A stretch of 44,393 nucleotides of DNA. Source: Nemertoderma westbladi. Its lineage: Eukaryota; Xenacoelomorpha; Nemertodermatida; Nemertodermatidae. Below are positions 1 through 11,144 of the stretch, piece after piece. The position numbers and the translations under genes are program-made. The stretch lies in the NCBI GenBank assembly GCA_032718475.1, contig JAUCBJ010002879.1:1-44393 (forward strand), written 5' to 3'. The notes under the pieces are model-generated. The model was not told the DNA's origin, did not search any database, and saw only the letters and a list, made by a program, of their open reading frames with translations. Position 1 is the stretch's first letter. Each line of letters begins with the position of its first letter.

Positions 1-60
1 TCAGCAAACCAAATACGTGAGAGAAGTATCTACATTAATTAGTTCGAACATAAGTTCCAT

Positions 61-181
61 GAGTACTGGAGATTCCTCTGGGGAGTATGGTTCCTGGGGG
101 GACCGCACTGGAAATAAGTCGTCAGTCTTTGTGCGTAACCCCTGGCGTAACGGTCGAAAAAACTTTACTTATCTTTTTTTC
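61..181 (+). repeat. Dispersed ~115-bp repeat, copy 1
   Basis: This segment starts GAGTACTGGA, passes through GGACCGCACTGGAAATAAGT and CTTTGTGCG, and ends in a T-rich stretch. It is closely similar to 33855-33964 on the same strand, and its right half resembles 29516-29583. Three similar copies in one window mark an interspersed repeat. No terminal inverted repeat, tRNA promoter or coding sequence is visible, so its class is unknown. It may be a piece of a larger transposon. Confidence 0.7.
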
Positions 182-1684
182 AGTATAGTGTTATTTATGA
201 ATGAAGACTGATATGTGATTGAGACTGATTAACTGTTAATCAAAATTCAGTAACAGGTTCATAAAATATACTTTTTAGAGTCAGGAGTTGTTGATGTTGG
301 TGTGCTGTACAACCGTAAACTCGAATGAATAGTTCAAGTAACGCTCGTAATATTGCTACAGGACCTCCCTATTAATGCGTAATAACCAAGTCAAAAGGAT
401 CCGTCTCAAATCAGTTGAGCGGGTATAAAATCCACACTCTAATTAAATTAATTAGGTGATACTGCCCCTATCTACCCTTAGTACATCAGCCAACATAAAT
501 AGCTGTTCCTTCCTGAGAGAATTACTTCTGCTAATAGTTTTTTCTCAGTTTCCCCAAGACTTTGCTAATGGCAACAATTGCAGCACAGTGTATACTGAAA
601 TTGGGCTTCAATTTGTGAACTTCCTGAACAGTAGTTATACTGCGGATATCCTGGGATGCCCTTCCTCCAACTATTACATACACCCAAATAGGGTTAGTGT
701 CAACAATTACCTGCGCATAGCGCCACACGTGCGTAGAGGTCATTTCATTTTTATCAAAGTCATCGCATGACTTCTATGTATATAAATGTGATTTGATTTT
801 TATAACTGTCAACCAGCGAATAGCTCCACCCAAAGTTTGTGATGGAGTTGGGGTAGAGATTGACTCATTTCTATGTTTTAAGGCTCAGGCGTTCTGCTGG
901 CCAGTTTGGAGACGGCCTCCTGCCCACTTATTTTAAAATCCCATTATAAATTACTAAAGCGATCAATTTATTTACTTATTAATTGTATGTCTGTCTATAA
1001 GCATTAAGCATACCAATATAGAAAATTAAGTTTGTATTTTCTTTAGGTCAAAAGGGCTAGTCCTGGCCTTAATTCTAACATGCTCATCCTCATATCATCA
1101 TGAGAAAAATATGTATGAAAAATGATTGAGAAAGCTTACTTTACTCTTTGAAACCTTACGAATTATCCGTGTTCAGGTCAAGTTCAGTTGGGGTTTGTAT
1201 AGGCCATATAGGGCCGAATGTGGTCACCATTAAATAAAAATATTATATTGATAATAATACTAATTTAATTGGATAATATGAATGCTATTGAAAAACGTTT
1301 CAATTGCTCGCCATTCTGGGGATGGAACCCACTTATTCCACGTGCCCTGATTAATAACTCAAAGCTCCAATTTTACAGTCAATGTGTTTTTTAATGTTTA
1401 TTTTAAACCAGGCATCAATCGTTCTTGCAATAAATATCATTGCGAAAGCAGGTGGTGGAACAAACATTGTAATTTGGTCTCAATACTATAATTTTTAACA
1501 GTTTCTTTCTAATTTTACGCTGTTAATTAAGGGAGTTTTTGTCGATATTCTTCTATTTATAGTCGTTAGTTCAGTATTTTACAGTATATAATTACCGATT
1601 TTGTGATGAGGTGATTTGCTATCAATTTATACTGAAAGAGGCCTTTGCAGCAAACCATAATAACCTACAGACAGTGTTAATGAG
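182..1684. other. Intergenic DNA, no gene recognised
   Basis: AT-rich sequence. A 104-codon open frame at 456-770 (+) overlaps a 70-codon frame at 531-743 (-). Neither shows a recognisable domain nor splice sites that would make a convincing exon. A weak tRNA-like segment inside it is listed separately. Confidence 0.5.
1305..1385 (-). repeat. Possible tRNA-derived SINE fragment
   Basis: On the - strand there is a B-box-like GGGTTCCATCCCC in which TGGG and CCCA can pair as a T-stem. A loose A-box-like TGGAGCTTTGAG lies about 40 bases upstream. No matching acceptor stem is visible, so it is not a functional tRNA. It may be a decayed SINE head or chance. Confidence 0.25.
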
Positions 1685-2300
1685 AGAGCTCCATAGGTGG
1701 TCTACAATAGCTGATCCACCAATAACAAACAAAGGGGGATGAAGTAGAACGCTCTCGGTTATAAACCATTACAATGTACCCTCCTACCCATATTGCCTAT
1801 TTCAAAACACCCTCAACAATAGAGGCAATCGGTTCAAGGGTCCTCCAACTATCGGGCCCCAATAGCACTATTTAATACCGGGTCAATAGCTCACAGGCGG
1901 ACACAAATAGCGCCTAATGGGCCCTGCCCGTGGTTCAAGTGTTTTCCTGGCCCAGGGGATACGGCTGCTATCTGTAGGGCGATGTTTAGGGAAAACCATG
2001 GAGGATAAAGGGACCCATTAAGGGAGGACTGAATACGCCCTGGCCCCTCAACAATCTGTCAGTTGAGCCATGTAATTCGTCGGTTCTCTGTGGGAGTAGA
2101 CCCGGAGTTTTTCGGTCGTTAGTGGAGCCAAACACTCTCAATGTGTATAAGACTCCCTCCAATGCGATATATGAGCCCATTAGGCGGTTCATTGTAGAGC
2201 AGAAGGGGTGGATAGCGGATGTGAATAGGGAGGTAAATTGGTCCGATAATAATAATAATTGGGTATCAGAACAAACTTGTTTATGCGATACAATTTACAC
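1685..2300. other. GC-richer block, unidentified
   Basis: This block is visibly richer in GC than its surroundings and has several CAATAG and GGGCCC-type words. Open frames on both strands (for example 1986-2192 - and 2122-2406 +) show no recognisable domain. The abrupt composition change suggests inserted DNA, but no ends could be defined. Confidence 0.35.
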
Positions 2301-2540
2301 TATAAAATCTATTCCGATATACAGAGTTCATAGCCGTCGAAATGTGCGCTTGTTATTTTGTATTAATGCTAAATATTTCAAGAAGTTTGTGGGAATTTAT
2401 AATTAATTTAGTGGCATCCAGGACTGTCGAGTGGCCAGCGGAGTTAACTGTGCCCACATCAGAGGACGAATCACTGGTACATATCTCACAATGGGTGATA
2501 CTAAATATACAGCACAGGAAAAGAGTATAGGATTAGGAAA

Positions 2541-2990
2541 TATTGATAGGCATTCAATGCTGCATGGGCAGCATTGAATCGGGTGTCCAGGATTTGGAAG
2601 TCACATAGAATACGTCTGAAACATAAGGCTCGACTATTTAGAGCAGCAGTAGAACCGGTACGTATATATATATATTGGATTCCATGCTGGGCTTTCACTG
2701 CTAAGGATACGCGAGACACAACACGGCACATACTCGAGAATGCTACGTCAGGTTCACTGTGTCAAGTACAATGCACACATCTCCAATCAGACACTATATA
2801 ATATTTGAGGTATCCCAGTGCTTCCCCAAGCTTGAGACTAGAATTAAGCCGCCTCCGCTTCGCAGGACATTCCTTTTGCCTTGAGGACCATCCTGAGCAC
2901 AATATTGTGCTTTGGCAGCCTCGTGGAGAAACGACTGTTCCTCATGATCCGCAGAGCTTACAATATCTGAGAAGGTTTTAAAAATACAAA
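2541..2990 (+). pseudogene. LINE ORF2 C-terminal fragment, decayed
   Basis: This is a broken copy of the region downstream of the reverse transcriptase in a non-LTR retrotransposon. The first frame reads ALNRVSRIWKSHRI then KARLFRAAVEPV and CWAFTA. After a frameshift the reading is TYSRMLRQVHCVKYNAHISN, and in a later frame RLRFAGHSF followed by EHNIVLWQP. The same peptides occur in the - strand copies at 28876-29304 (RMLRRVHCVKYNAHISNQTL) and 3941-4340 (NLVLWQP). At least two frameshifts and stops make it non-functional. The family resembles LINEs with an apurinic-type endonuclease and RT; the clade cannot be assigned by eye. Confidence 0.8.
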
Positions 2991-3432
2991 TTCGTTGTGG
3001 GAGAAATCAAATGTTTATCTTATTATTATACAAACTGGAAGTAATCGTTTTAGCATAAATTCGGGATAGATGTAGATGTACTAACCATATCCTAACAACA
3101 TATATCTAACAACAGACGCCTCAACAATCATTATAGGAATAAATCTGAACGACTTAGATCAATGTTCATATCAATAAATGTAGAAAGATAATTCCACTTT
3201 TAATCACAGAATCTTTTTCAGGATCTACTATTCTACTATTCATTTTCATTAAGTAATAAAAACTGATGATTTGAAAAATGATGGGGTACCTCCTAAAGTA
3301 TTCAAGATCCAGAATCATGAAAGCTAAATAAATGCTTTCTCTTAATCTATCCGATTCTCCAAATCATCGGACCACAAGAAATGAGGAATAACAAGCTGGT
3401 TACCTAAGCAACAAGGTTAAGGTAACGGTAGC
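2991..3432. other. Intergenic AT-rich DNA
   Basis: No gene, repeat or inverted structure is recognised between the two + strand LINE fragments. The flanking fragments are in the wrong order (C-terminal part first, RT part second), so this is not simply the middle of one element. Confidence 0.4.
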
Positions 3433-3935
3433 CTACGGGTCGTATCGTATAATTAGCCTGCTTTGGATTGCAGCTTCCTCCTGGCAACCAGAATTGGTTT
3501 CGTAAAGATAGATATACAATGAACCCATTCAGATTCTTCGACGTATCATTGAAGAATTCTCTACAAGGAAAGACAAACATCTGACAATCATCTTTGTAGA
3601 CTTCTTCATGCCGTCGATTTTGTCCCCCGTCCACGCCTGGTTAAGTAAGATCGTTGAGGCCTATAGCATCCCCAATGAGCTAATTGTAATTGATGCAACC
3701 AAATCACTTTATAATAGTCCCACAACGTTTGTCTCTCTCTACAACAGATGAAGATGCAGTCCCATTTGAGATGTAGTAGGGTGGGGTCTTTATTATTGTG
3801 TTGGACTATGAGCTGCGAATGCCCTCGACCAACACAATGTAGATGGAGTGGGAATACTACCAGCCTACCAGCAGTGGTACCGGTAGTAGAAGTAGAACCA
3901 CCAATGCACCTTTTCTTTGCTGATGATCTGTAAGT
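3433..3935 (+). pseudogene. LINE reverse transcriptase domain fragment, decayed
   Basis: The conceptual reading, with several frameshifts and stops, follows the order of LINE reverse transcriptase motifs. SYRIISLL resembles the NYRGISLL block, NQNWFRKDR the NQxGFRxxRS block, and LRRIIEEFSTRKDKHLTIIF plus VDF the block carrying the first catalytic aspartate. Next come EAYSIPNEL, then VLDYELR, and finally FFADDL at 3913-3930, the catalytic FADD box. It stops immediately after FADD, where the oppositely oriented LINE copy begins at 3941. The reading is too damaged to be active. Confidence 0.75.
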
Positions 3936-3940
3936 AAAGT

Positions 3941-4340
3941 AACTACTACTACTACTAGGATCGGCATGCTGCATTGCAGCTGCATTTTTAAGAATGCTGT
4001 GCCGGCTTGTCAACAAAATTGCACCGCCACAACTCCCTATCACCCATGACATTTGCTAGATCATCCGCATCTTTAAGGCCAGTGTCCTTTAAGATGCGTC
4101 TCAAGAAAGTCATGGGCTGTCCACCATGCTTATTCACTCCATGTGGCTGCCAAAGTACAAGATTATGCACTGGCTGGTCCTCACGGCGAAAGCCGTGCTG
4201 GCTGGTCCTGCAAAGCGGAGGCGATTTTGTTCTTGTGTCAAGCTTGGGGGAACCACTGAGACACCTCCAATGTAAAGTAAAGTGATCAGTGAACGTGTGA
4301 AACACGAACCACCGGGAGGTCGCTACTGTAATTACCACGA
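3941..4340 (-). pseudogene. LINE 3' end with C-terminal ORF2 and short TAG-repeat tail
   Basis: On the - strand an open frame (4338-3988) reads FRREDQPVHNLVLWQPHG, then RILKDTGLKDADDL, MGDRELWR and a stop. This is the usual C-terminal end of a LINE ORF2, downstream of the RT thumb. After the stop comes a short 3' UTR, then a simple-repeat tail of TAG/AGT units (plus-strand ACTACTACTACTACTAGG, 3941-3958). The same 3' UTR and tail occur at 28876-28922, which fixes the 3' end of the family. The element is strongly 5'-truncated and appears inserted next to the RT fragment at 3433-3935. Confidence 0.8.
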
Positions 4341-5031
4341 TCGAATACTTTCACTATCCAACCATTTTTCTTTACACCCCCAACCTAAAATGCAGGTTCC
4401 GATATTACAACTGGGTGGGGTGAAGCAAGCTCCTTAGAGTTAATAGCTTAACGTAAACTATGGGCTAGAACTAACGAAAACTAGACCCCTTGATCTACTA
4501 CAATGATCACTTAGCAAACGAAGCATTGTATACAATCTTGGTGGCGACCGAGAATTTCCAAAGCCCAGCATCACACTGCAGCCGCTGTGTATGCGATTTA
4601 CCGCCACTACTGCTAGTGTAGATCTGATCAGATCAGTGTATGATCTTGTTCTATAGTAGTTTTATTATTGTAGTATTTTTGTTCTAAACTCCTTAACTTA
4701 GCAACTTGAGTTTGAATTATTGCAAACAGCTCCCACTCAATCAATCACTCACCATGGCCATTGTATGGTGGTAGTGATCACACGAAGAATTTAATGGGAT
4801 TTTGAGCGAACACTGAAGTACCACCAGTTTTACATTCAGTTCGCACCACCATTATTGGCTGTTTAATCATTAATAATAAATTATATACTGTAGAGATACG
4901 TTGTGCAATGCTATTAATTGGTTCCGAATTAGTTATGACTAAAATAAAGTAATTATTAAAACGATTATAGGATTAATTAAATTAGGACTAAACTGCAAAT
5001 CAATGGTGTAGCATCCATATGGGTGGGGAGG
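4341..5031. other. Intergenic, with a possible LTR primer-binding-like site
   Basis: No gene is seen. The word TTGGTGGCGACCGAGAA at about 4539-4555 resembles primer-binding sites of LTR retrotransposons that use an arginine tRNA. No long terminal repeat pair or gag/pol reading accompanies it, so it is only a hint. Confidence 0.3.
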
Positions 5032-5790
5032 AACGCAGACACATGGGGGACGCAGCCACAGGGCAGATGGACGCAGTCACATGGGGGACGCAGCCACAGG
5101 GTGGGGGGACGCAGCCACAGGGTGGAGGGACGCAGTCACAGGGTGGGGGGACGCAGCCACAGGGTGGAGGGACGCAGTCACAGGGGGATGCAGCCACAGG
5201 GTGGAGGGACGCAGCCACAGGGGTGGAGGGACGCAGCCACATGGGGGATGCAGGCACAGGGGGGGCGCAGCCACGGGGGTGGGAGAGACGCAGTCATGGG
5301 TTGGGGGTACGCAGCCACAGGGGGGAGCAACAACAGGAGGGGACGCAGTCACAGGGGGGTACGCAGCCACATGGGGGGGGGGGGGGCGCAGCCACAAGGG
5401 TGGGAGAAACTCTGTCATAGGTTGGGGGTATGCAGCCACAGGCGGGTAAGCAGCCACAGGGGGTATGCAACCACAGGAGGGGACGCAGCCACAGGGGAGT
5501 ACGCAGTCACATGGGGGACGCAACCACAGGAGGGGACGCAGCCACAGGGGGTACGCAGCCATATGTGGGGATGGACGCAGCCACATGGGCGGACGCAGCC
5601 GCGTGGGAGGGACGCAGTCATCAGTTGGGGGTACGCAGCCACAGGGAGAACGCAGTCCCATGGGGGACGCAGCCACATGGGGGGTACGCAGCCACAGGGG
5701 GGTACGCAGTCCCATGGGGGACGCAGCCACATGGGGGGACGCAGCCACAGGGGGGTACGAAGCCACATGGGGGAGTGGGAGGGACACGTC
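5032..5790. repeat. G-rich degenerate minisatellite, ~20-bp unit
   Basis: About 35-40 variable units are built around GACGCAGCCACAGGG with connectors such as TGGAGG, GGGTAC or CACATGGGGG. Unit length varies by several bases. The + strand carries many runs of three or more G, including an uninterrupted run near 5375-5387, so quadruplex formation is possible. The array is open in several frames on both strands because it lacks stop triplets. Those frames change with every length variant and are not genes. Confidence 0.9.
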
Positions 5791-6553
5791 CTCTCCTCCC
5801 CACTCTCTTTCGGGTACGTGTCTGCGCCCCTGTGTTTATATAGGAGAAAAAGATAATAAAAAAATAAATATTACAGTAAAGTATTCAATGTACGAAATTT
5901 TGTCGTTTAGGAGCGAGAACAACAACAACAATAACAACATCGTCATTTATACAAATATAATATTCTCCCTTCACTCCTAAGAGTTTATAACTCTATATAA
6001 TGATAATCAGATCTTTCAGTTCATTCAACGAACCGATTTAAGAAAAACCTGCTTCCGTGTTTCTTGTTACACGTTCACCAAGCACGACAATTCGTGAAAT
6101 AATAATTCCTTTAAAACGATTTTATATCCTCACAAACATGAAGCTATTTTAATACGCAGTAAGGTAAGGAAGGAAAGAATTTACAAGAATAAATAAAATG
6201 ATAAAGATCATGCAATCAACCTCCTTAGTCAGATCATACGTAAATTGTCCTCACTAACCAAGAAATATTTTAAATTACGGACAAATAATTTATTCACCAC
6301 CAATTGTATGTCACTTTGGAACCCTGATGAACTTTACACACGTTAAAAACAAATGCAATTATCACATGTAATTTAAATCTCCCTCCAAAAGATAGGAAAA
6401 TTAATAATAATCAATAGGAAAATAATTATTTATTAACCGAGCGTCAGCGAGGTTAATAAAAAGGCGAGAGAATATTGAAAAAAAATGTTATACGCTTTTC
6501 CATGTAATACGTAATTTAATTCTTAAATTGGTACTTTTTTGTTGCTTAATTCT
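5791..6553. other. AT-rich DNA, no feature recognised
   Basis: A low-GC stretch without long open frames or evident repeats. It separates the G-rich minisatellite from the piggyBac-like element. Confidence 0.5.
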
Positions 6554-6570
6554 TTAACATTTAGACTGTC

Positions 6571-6592
6571 TTTGACGCACCGATGCGTCAAA
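6571..6592. repeat. Left subterminal palindrome of the piggyBac-like element
   Basis: TTTGACGCA, a four-base spacer, then TGCGTCAAA form a perfect 9-bp inverted repeat 13 bp inside the left end. The half-site TGACGCA recurs at 6615, 6733, 9900-9915 and 9951-9968. It may be a transposase-binding motif, as internal repeats are in piggyBac. Confidence 0.6.
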
Positions 6593-7047
6593 TGGTAGAC
6601 AATAGATTGTGTCATGACGCAAATATCCTTCATTGATTCAAACTGTGATGTAGAGGAAATGGTAGGTGATTTGTTAAAATTTAATGTGGCAACTTATGAA
6701 CAGATCCCAAATTCATTTTGTGACATCATCAATGACGCATATAAACGTCATATGACCACTGCACAATGTCTTAAAATATATAAAAAATATACCGAGATTC
6801 AGGATTTGGAGGCAACTAGATAGCTTTGTAATTGTGCCAGAATATGAAATCTATAATAAAGTTTTGTTGTGTGTGAAACAGAAAACACCAGGCACAACCC
6901 AAAGGCATCTTCTCTCTTGGCTATTACATGTAAAACATGGATGTCGCCACACTTACTCCCAAGGGAGTACACTCCATAACTACCCAATACTTTTTTACTC
7001 CCCACATAGAAGAGCTGGTTTCCGTTTTACCTCTGGCATTGCACAGA

Positions 7048-9815
7048 TACACCAACATTGCCTCCACCCAGCACCACCCTGAAGACACACCAACCATACC
7101 TCCACCCAGCACCACCCCGAAGACACACCAACCTCGCCTACACCCTGCAGACACACCAACCTTGCCTTCACCAAGCACCACCCTGAAGACACACCAACAT
7201 CGCCTCCACCCTGCAGACACACCAACCATGCCTCCACCCAGCACCACCCTGAAGACACACCAACCTCGCCTCCACCCTGCAGACACAACAACCTTGCCTC
7301 AAACCAGCACTACCCTGAAGACACACCAACCTCGCCTCCACCCTGCAGACACACCAACATTGCCTCCACCCAGCACCACCCTGCAGACACACCAACATTG
7401 CCTCCACCCAGCACCACCCTGCAGACACACCAACCATGCCTCCACCCAGCACCACCCGACCCTGCAGACACACCAACATTGCCTTCCACCCAGCACCACC
7501 CTGAAGACACACCAACATTGCCTCCCCCCAGCACCATCCTGAAGACACACCAACCATGCCTCCACCCAGCACCACCCTGCAGACACACCAACCTCGCCTC
7601 CACCCTACAGACACACCAACCTGCCTCCACCCAGCACCACCCTGCAGACACACCAAGATTGCCTCCACACAGCACCACCCTGCAGACACACCAACCTTGG
7701 CTTGCCTCCACCCAGCACCACCCCGAAGACACACCAACCTCGCCTCCACCCTGCAGAAACACCAACCTTGCCTCCACCAAGCACCACCCTGCAGACACAC
7801 CAACCATGCCTCTACCCAGCACCACCCGACCCTGCAGACACACCAACCTTGCCTCCACCCAGCACCACCCTGAAGACAAACCAACCATGCCTCCACCCAG
7901 CACCACCCTGCAGACACACCAACCTCGCCTCCACCCTGCAGACACACCAACCGAGCCTCCACCCAGCACCACCCTGCAGACACACCAACATTGCCTCCAT
8001 CCAGCACCACCCTGCAGACACACCAACCATGCCTCCACCCAGCACCACCCGACCCTGCAGACACACCAACCTTGCCTCCACCCAGCACAACCCTGCTGAC
8101 ACACCAACATTGCCTCCACCCAGCACCTTCCTGAAGACACACCAACCATGCCTCCACCCAGCACCATCCTGCAGACACACCAACCTCGCATCCACCCTAC
8201 AGACACACCAACCTCGCCTCCACCCTACAGACACACCAACCTTGCCTCCACCCACCACCACCCTGCAGACACACCAACCTGCCCACCACACCACCTCAGA
8301 CACACCAACCTTGACTCCACCCAACAGACACACCAACCTTGCCTCCACCCAGCACCACCCTGCAGACACACCAACCTCGCCTCCACCCTACAGACACACC
8401 AACCTCGCCTCCACCCTACAGACACACCAACCTTGCCTCCACCCAGCAGACACACCAACCTCGCCTCCACCCTGCAGACACACCAACCTTGCCTCTACCA
8501 AGCACCATCCTGCAGACACACCAACCTCGCCCACACCCACCACCACCCTACAGACACACCAACCTCGCCCCCACCCAGCAGACACACCAACCATGCCTCC
8601 ACCCAGCACCATCCTGCAGACACACCAACCTCGCCTCCACCCTACAGACACACCAACCTCGCCTCTACCCAGCAGACACACCAACCTCGCCTCCACCCTA
8701 CAGACACACCAACCTTACCTCCACCCAGCACCACCCAGCACCACCCTGCAGACACACCAACTATGCCTCCACCCAGCAGCACCCGACCCTGCAGACGCAC
8801 CAACCAATGCATCCACCCAGCAGACACACCAACCTCGCCTCCACCCTACAGACCCACCAACCTTGCCTCCACCCAGTACCACCCTGCAGACACACCACCA
8901 TTGCCTCCACCCAGCACCACCCTGCAGACACACCAACCTCGCCTCCACCCTACAGACACACCAACCTTGCCTCCACCCAGCAGACACACCAACCTCGCTT
9001 CCATCCTACAGACACAGCAACCTTGCCTCCACCCAGCACCACCCTGCAGACACACCAACATTGCCTCCACCCTGCAGACTCACCAACCATGCCTCTACCC
9101 AGCACGACCCGACCCTGCAGACACACCAACCATGAACCATGCCTCCACCGAGCTCCACCCTGCAGACACTCCAACCTCGCCTCCACCCTGCAGACACAAC
9201 AACCATGCATCCATCCAGCAGCATCCTGCAGACACACCAACCTCGCCTCCACCCTACAGAAACACCAACCTTGCCTCCACCCAGCACCACCCTGCAGACA
9301 CACCAACATTGCCTCCACCCAGCAACACCCTGCAGACACACCAACCATGCTTCCACCCAGCACCACCCCACCCTACAGACACACCAACCTTGCCTCCACC
9401 CAGCAGACACACCAACCTTGCCTCCACCCAGCAGACACACCAACCTTGCCTCCACCCTACAGACACACCAACCTTGCCTCCACCCAGCAGACACACCAAC
9501 CTTGCCTCCACCCTGCAGACACACCAACCTCGCCTCCACCCTGCTGACACACCAACCTTGCCTTCACCAAGCAACACCCTGAAGACACACCAACCTCGCC
9601 TCCACCCTGCAGACACAACAACCATGCATCCATCCAGCAGCATCCTGCAGACACACCAACCTCGCCTCCACCCTACAGACACACCAACCTTGCCTCCACC
9701 CTGCAGACACACCAACCTTGCCTCCACCCAGCACCACCCTGCAGACACACCAACTTCGCCTCCACCATGCAGACACACCAACCTTGCCTCCACCCTGCAC
9801 CACCCTGCAGACACA
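7048..9815. repeat. 28/38-bp cytosine-rich minisatellite inside the piggyBac-like element
   Basis: The short unit is CACACCAACCTCGCCTCC plus ACCCTGCAGA (28 bp). The long unit carries an extra ten bases (CAGCACCACC, 38 bp), and some have a further CGACC. The array spans 2.77 kb. Both unit classes are interspersed, and the 28-bp class dominates toward the right half. The + strand is strongly C-rich and the - strand G-rich. Long open frames such as 7702-9135 and 8148-9863 (+) arise because the unit contains no stop. They switch frame with unit length and are not credible proteins. Confidence 0.95.
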
Positions 9816-9950
9816 CCAGACAGCCTGCAGTGTGGAATTTCTGCAGCCTTTACTCGGATTTGATCTTGCACTACTGGAATGCACCAACTGGAATGGCGCA
9901 TATTTGCGTCACTGACTCAATTTGGTAAACTGCCATTTGTAGGTTGTCAG

Positions 9951-9968
9951 TGACGCATATATGCGTCA
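9951..9968. repeat. Right subterminal palindrome, 18 bp perfect
   Basis: TGACGCATATATGCGTCA is a perfect palindrome near the right end of the piggyBac-like element. It matches the left subterminal motif. A partial copy (GCGCATATTTGCGTCA) lies about 50 bp to its left. Confidence 0.65.
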
Positions 9969-10111
9969 CGATAAAATTTTTTTTGACACATAAACACAAC
10001 CTATTTTATGGTTTTATAGCACTCAAAGTTAATGAAATCCCCATAATTTATAAATATTAGCGTGACAATTTGTGAGATTCCACACATATAAAGTGACAGT
10101 CAAAGTGTTAA

Positions 10112-10790
10112 TAAAACGTAGAGCGATATAGTGGTACAAAATAAATTGAACTGTAGTATTTTATACTATATTGCTTAAAATAGTTACTGCGATTCAAATT
10201 ATTGTACTCTTCAACACCTGATGTGCTGCCTTACTCAATGTTAAATAATTTAGTGTTCTCGAATAATTATTACGTAAATAGAGAGCCGCTTAACTACATA
10301 AACCAATATTGGATATTGAGTTCCGTTTTGGAGTACGCCGCGCAGAAACTAAATTTTCCATAACTTTTGAGTGCGTGCATGGATTTTTCTCAAATTACGT
10401 GCAAACCTTTTCTACGTCAATGCTCTCTGAAGACATTAAATAAAATTTAAGAAATTCCACCGAAAATATTTTGTTTTACTTTTCTCACCGGGAAAAAAAG
10501 TAAAATCAATCAGATGGGATACTTTTTTCCCTAAGGAAAAAAGTGCAACTTTTTCTCCCTATTTTGGTCTAATTTTGAGCGAAAAGGTAACAATTTAAGA
10601 ATAACATTTTTTGGGGCTTCGATTTTCATGCCCATCACTTTGCGAATATAACCCGTCTTTTACCAGAAGTTATATGAGTTTTATGTAAAGGCGGGACACT
10701 GTCGTGTTATTATGAACTTTAATTTAGGATTGTAAAAATTATGTAAATCATTGAAAATAAAAATATGTTTAACAACTTTAATAATTTAGT
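10112..10790. other. Region upstream of FoxQ2 with two adjacent hairpins
   Basis: No gene is seen. At 10474-10505 TTTTACTTTT pairs with AAAAGTAAAA across a 12-base loop. At 10521-10544 ACTTTTTTCC pairs perfectly with GGAAAAAAGT across CTAA. Both stems are AT-rich and could be cruciform-forming or chance in such sequence. The rest is AT-rich and featureless. Confidence 0.45.
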
Positions 10791-10832
10791 AGTTTAAAAA
10801 TTCGCGAATGAATTATTCATTTTTATAAAGTT
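10791..10832 (+). promoter_or_regulatory. Repeated upstream module, distal copy
   Basis: Contains a TTCGCGAA palindrome, an overlapping ATGAATTATTCAT palindrome with homeodomain-type ATTA cores, and TATAAAG. The same order recurs at 11145-11187 just before the FoxQ2 start, with one extra T as the only change in the 32-base core. Preservation of both palindromes and the TATA-like word suggests either a duplicated regulatory/promoter module or an unrecognised mobile-element end. Role is inferred. Confidence 0.45.
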
Positions 10833-11144
10833 GCTTTGGCAACAAAACAATACAAGGCCTTAGTAGTTTGCAAATAAAAACTTAATGAGGAGGGCAGGGC
10901 GTAGGGCCTTCCTCCCAGCCCCCCAGCAGCACGGCAGCGGTCCTATAAACACAATAACAAACGAGCCACCTTCACCAACCCTTCCGTAACGTTTTGATGG
11001 TCAGTAGGGCAAACATTTGCCAAGAACTGGGGGCCTTTCCATTGGATATCTGATAGCCAATCCCGATCATTGTATATCTAAGTAAGGCAACGATGTATAC
11101 AAGCGAACCTATAACAACACTGAAGTGGAACCAAGTTTTACACA

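Larger units (their letters stand above)
6554..10111. mobile_element. piggyBac-like DNA transposon (non-autonomous), filled by a minisatellite
   Basis: TTAA at 6554-6557 is followed by CATTTAGACTGTC. TTAA at 10108-10111 is preceded by the reverse complement of CACTTTGACTGTC. This gives a 13-bp terminal inverted repeat with two mismatches, flanked by the TTAA target typical of the piggyBac superfamily. Subterminal palindromes based on TGACGCA and TGCGTCA lie on both sides (6571-6592 and 9951-9968) at unequal distances from the ends, a layout also known in piggyBac elements. The enclosed element is 3550 bp. No transposase is visible: the interior is mostly the 7048-9815 minisatellite. A 69-codon frame at 6614-6823 is unrecognised. 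It is probably a non-autonomous derivative. Confidence 0.7.

Noticed and set aside
3433-4340. Single LINE with a twin-priming inversion
   Set aside because: In twin priming the inverted 5' part should lie on the opposite side from the tail. Here the + strand RT piece lies beyond the 3' tail, so two insertions are more likely.
5023-5856. 277-codon G-rich frame and its counterparts
   Set aside because: Low-complexity frames from a minisatellite without stops. No consistent unit in protein space.
6614-6823. 69-codon frame just inside the left piggyBac end as a transposase remnant
   Set aside because: No piggyBac catalytic or zinc-binding residues are recognisable. Kept only as an unexplained frame.
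7045-9915. Proline/histidine-rich and Gly/Val/Cys-rich long frames over the piggyBac-internal array
   Set aside because: Unit length switches between 28, 38 and 43 bp, so frames change along the array. Overlapping frames on both strands are equally long.
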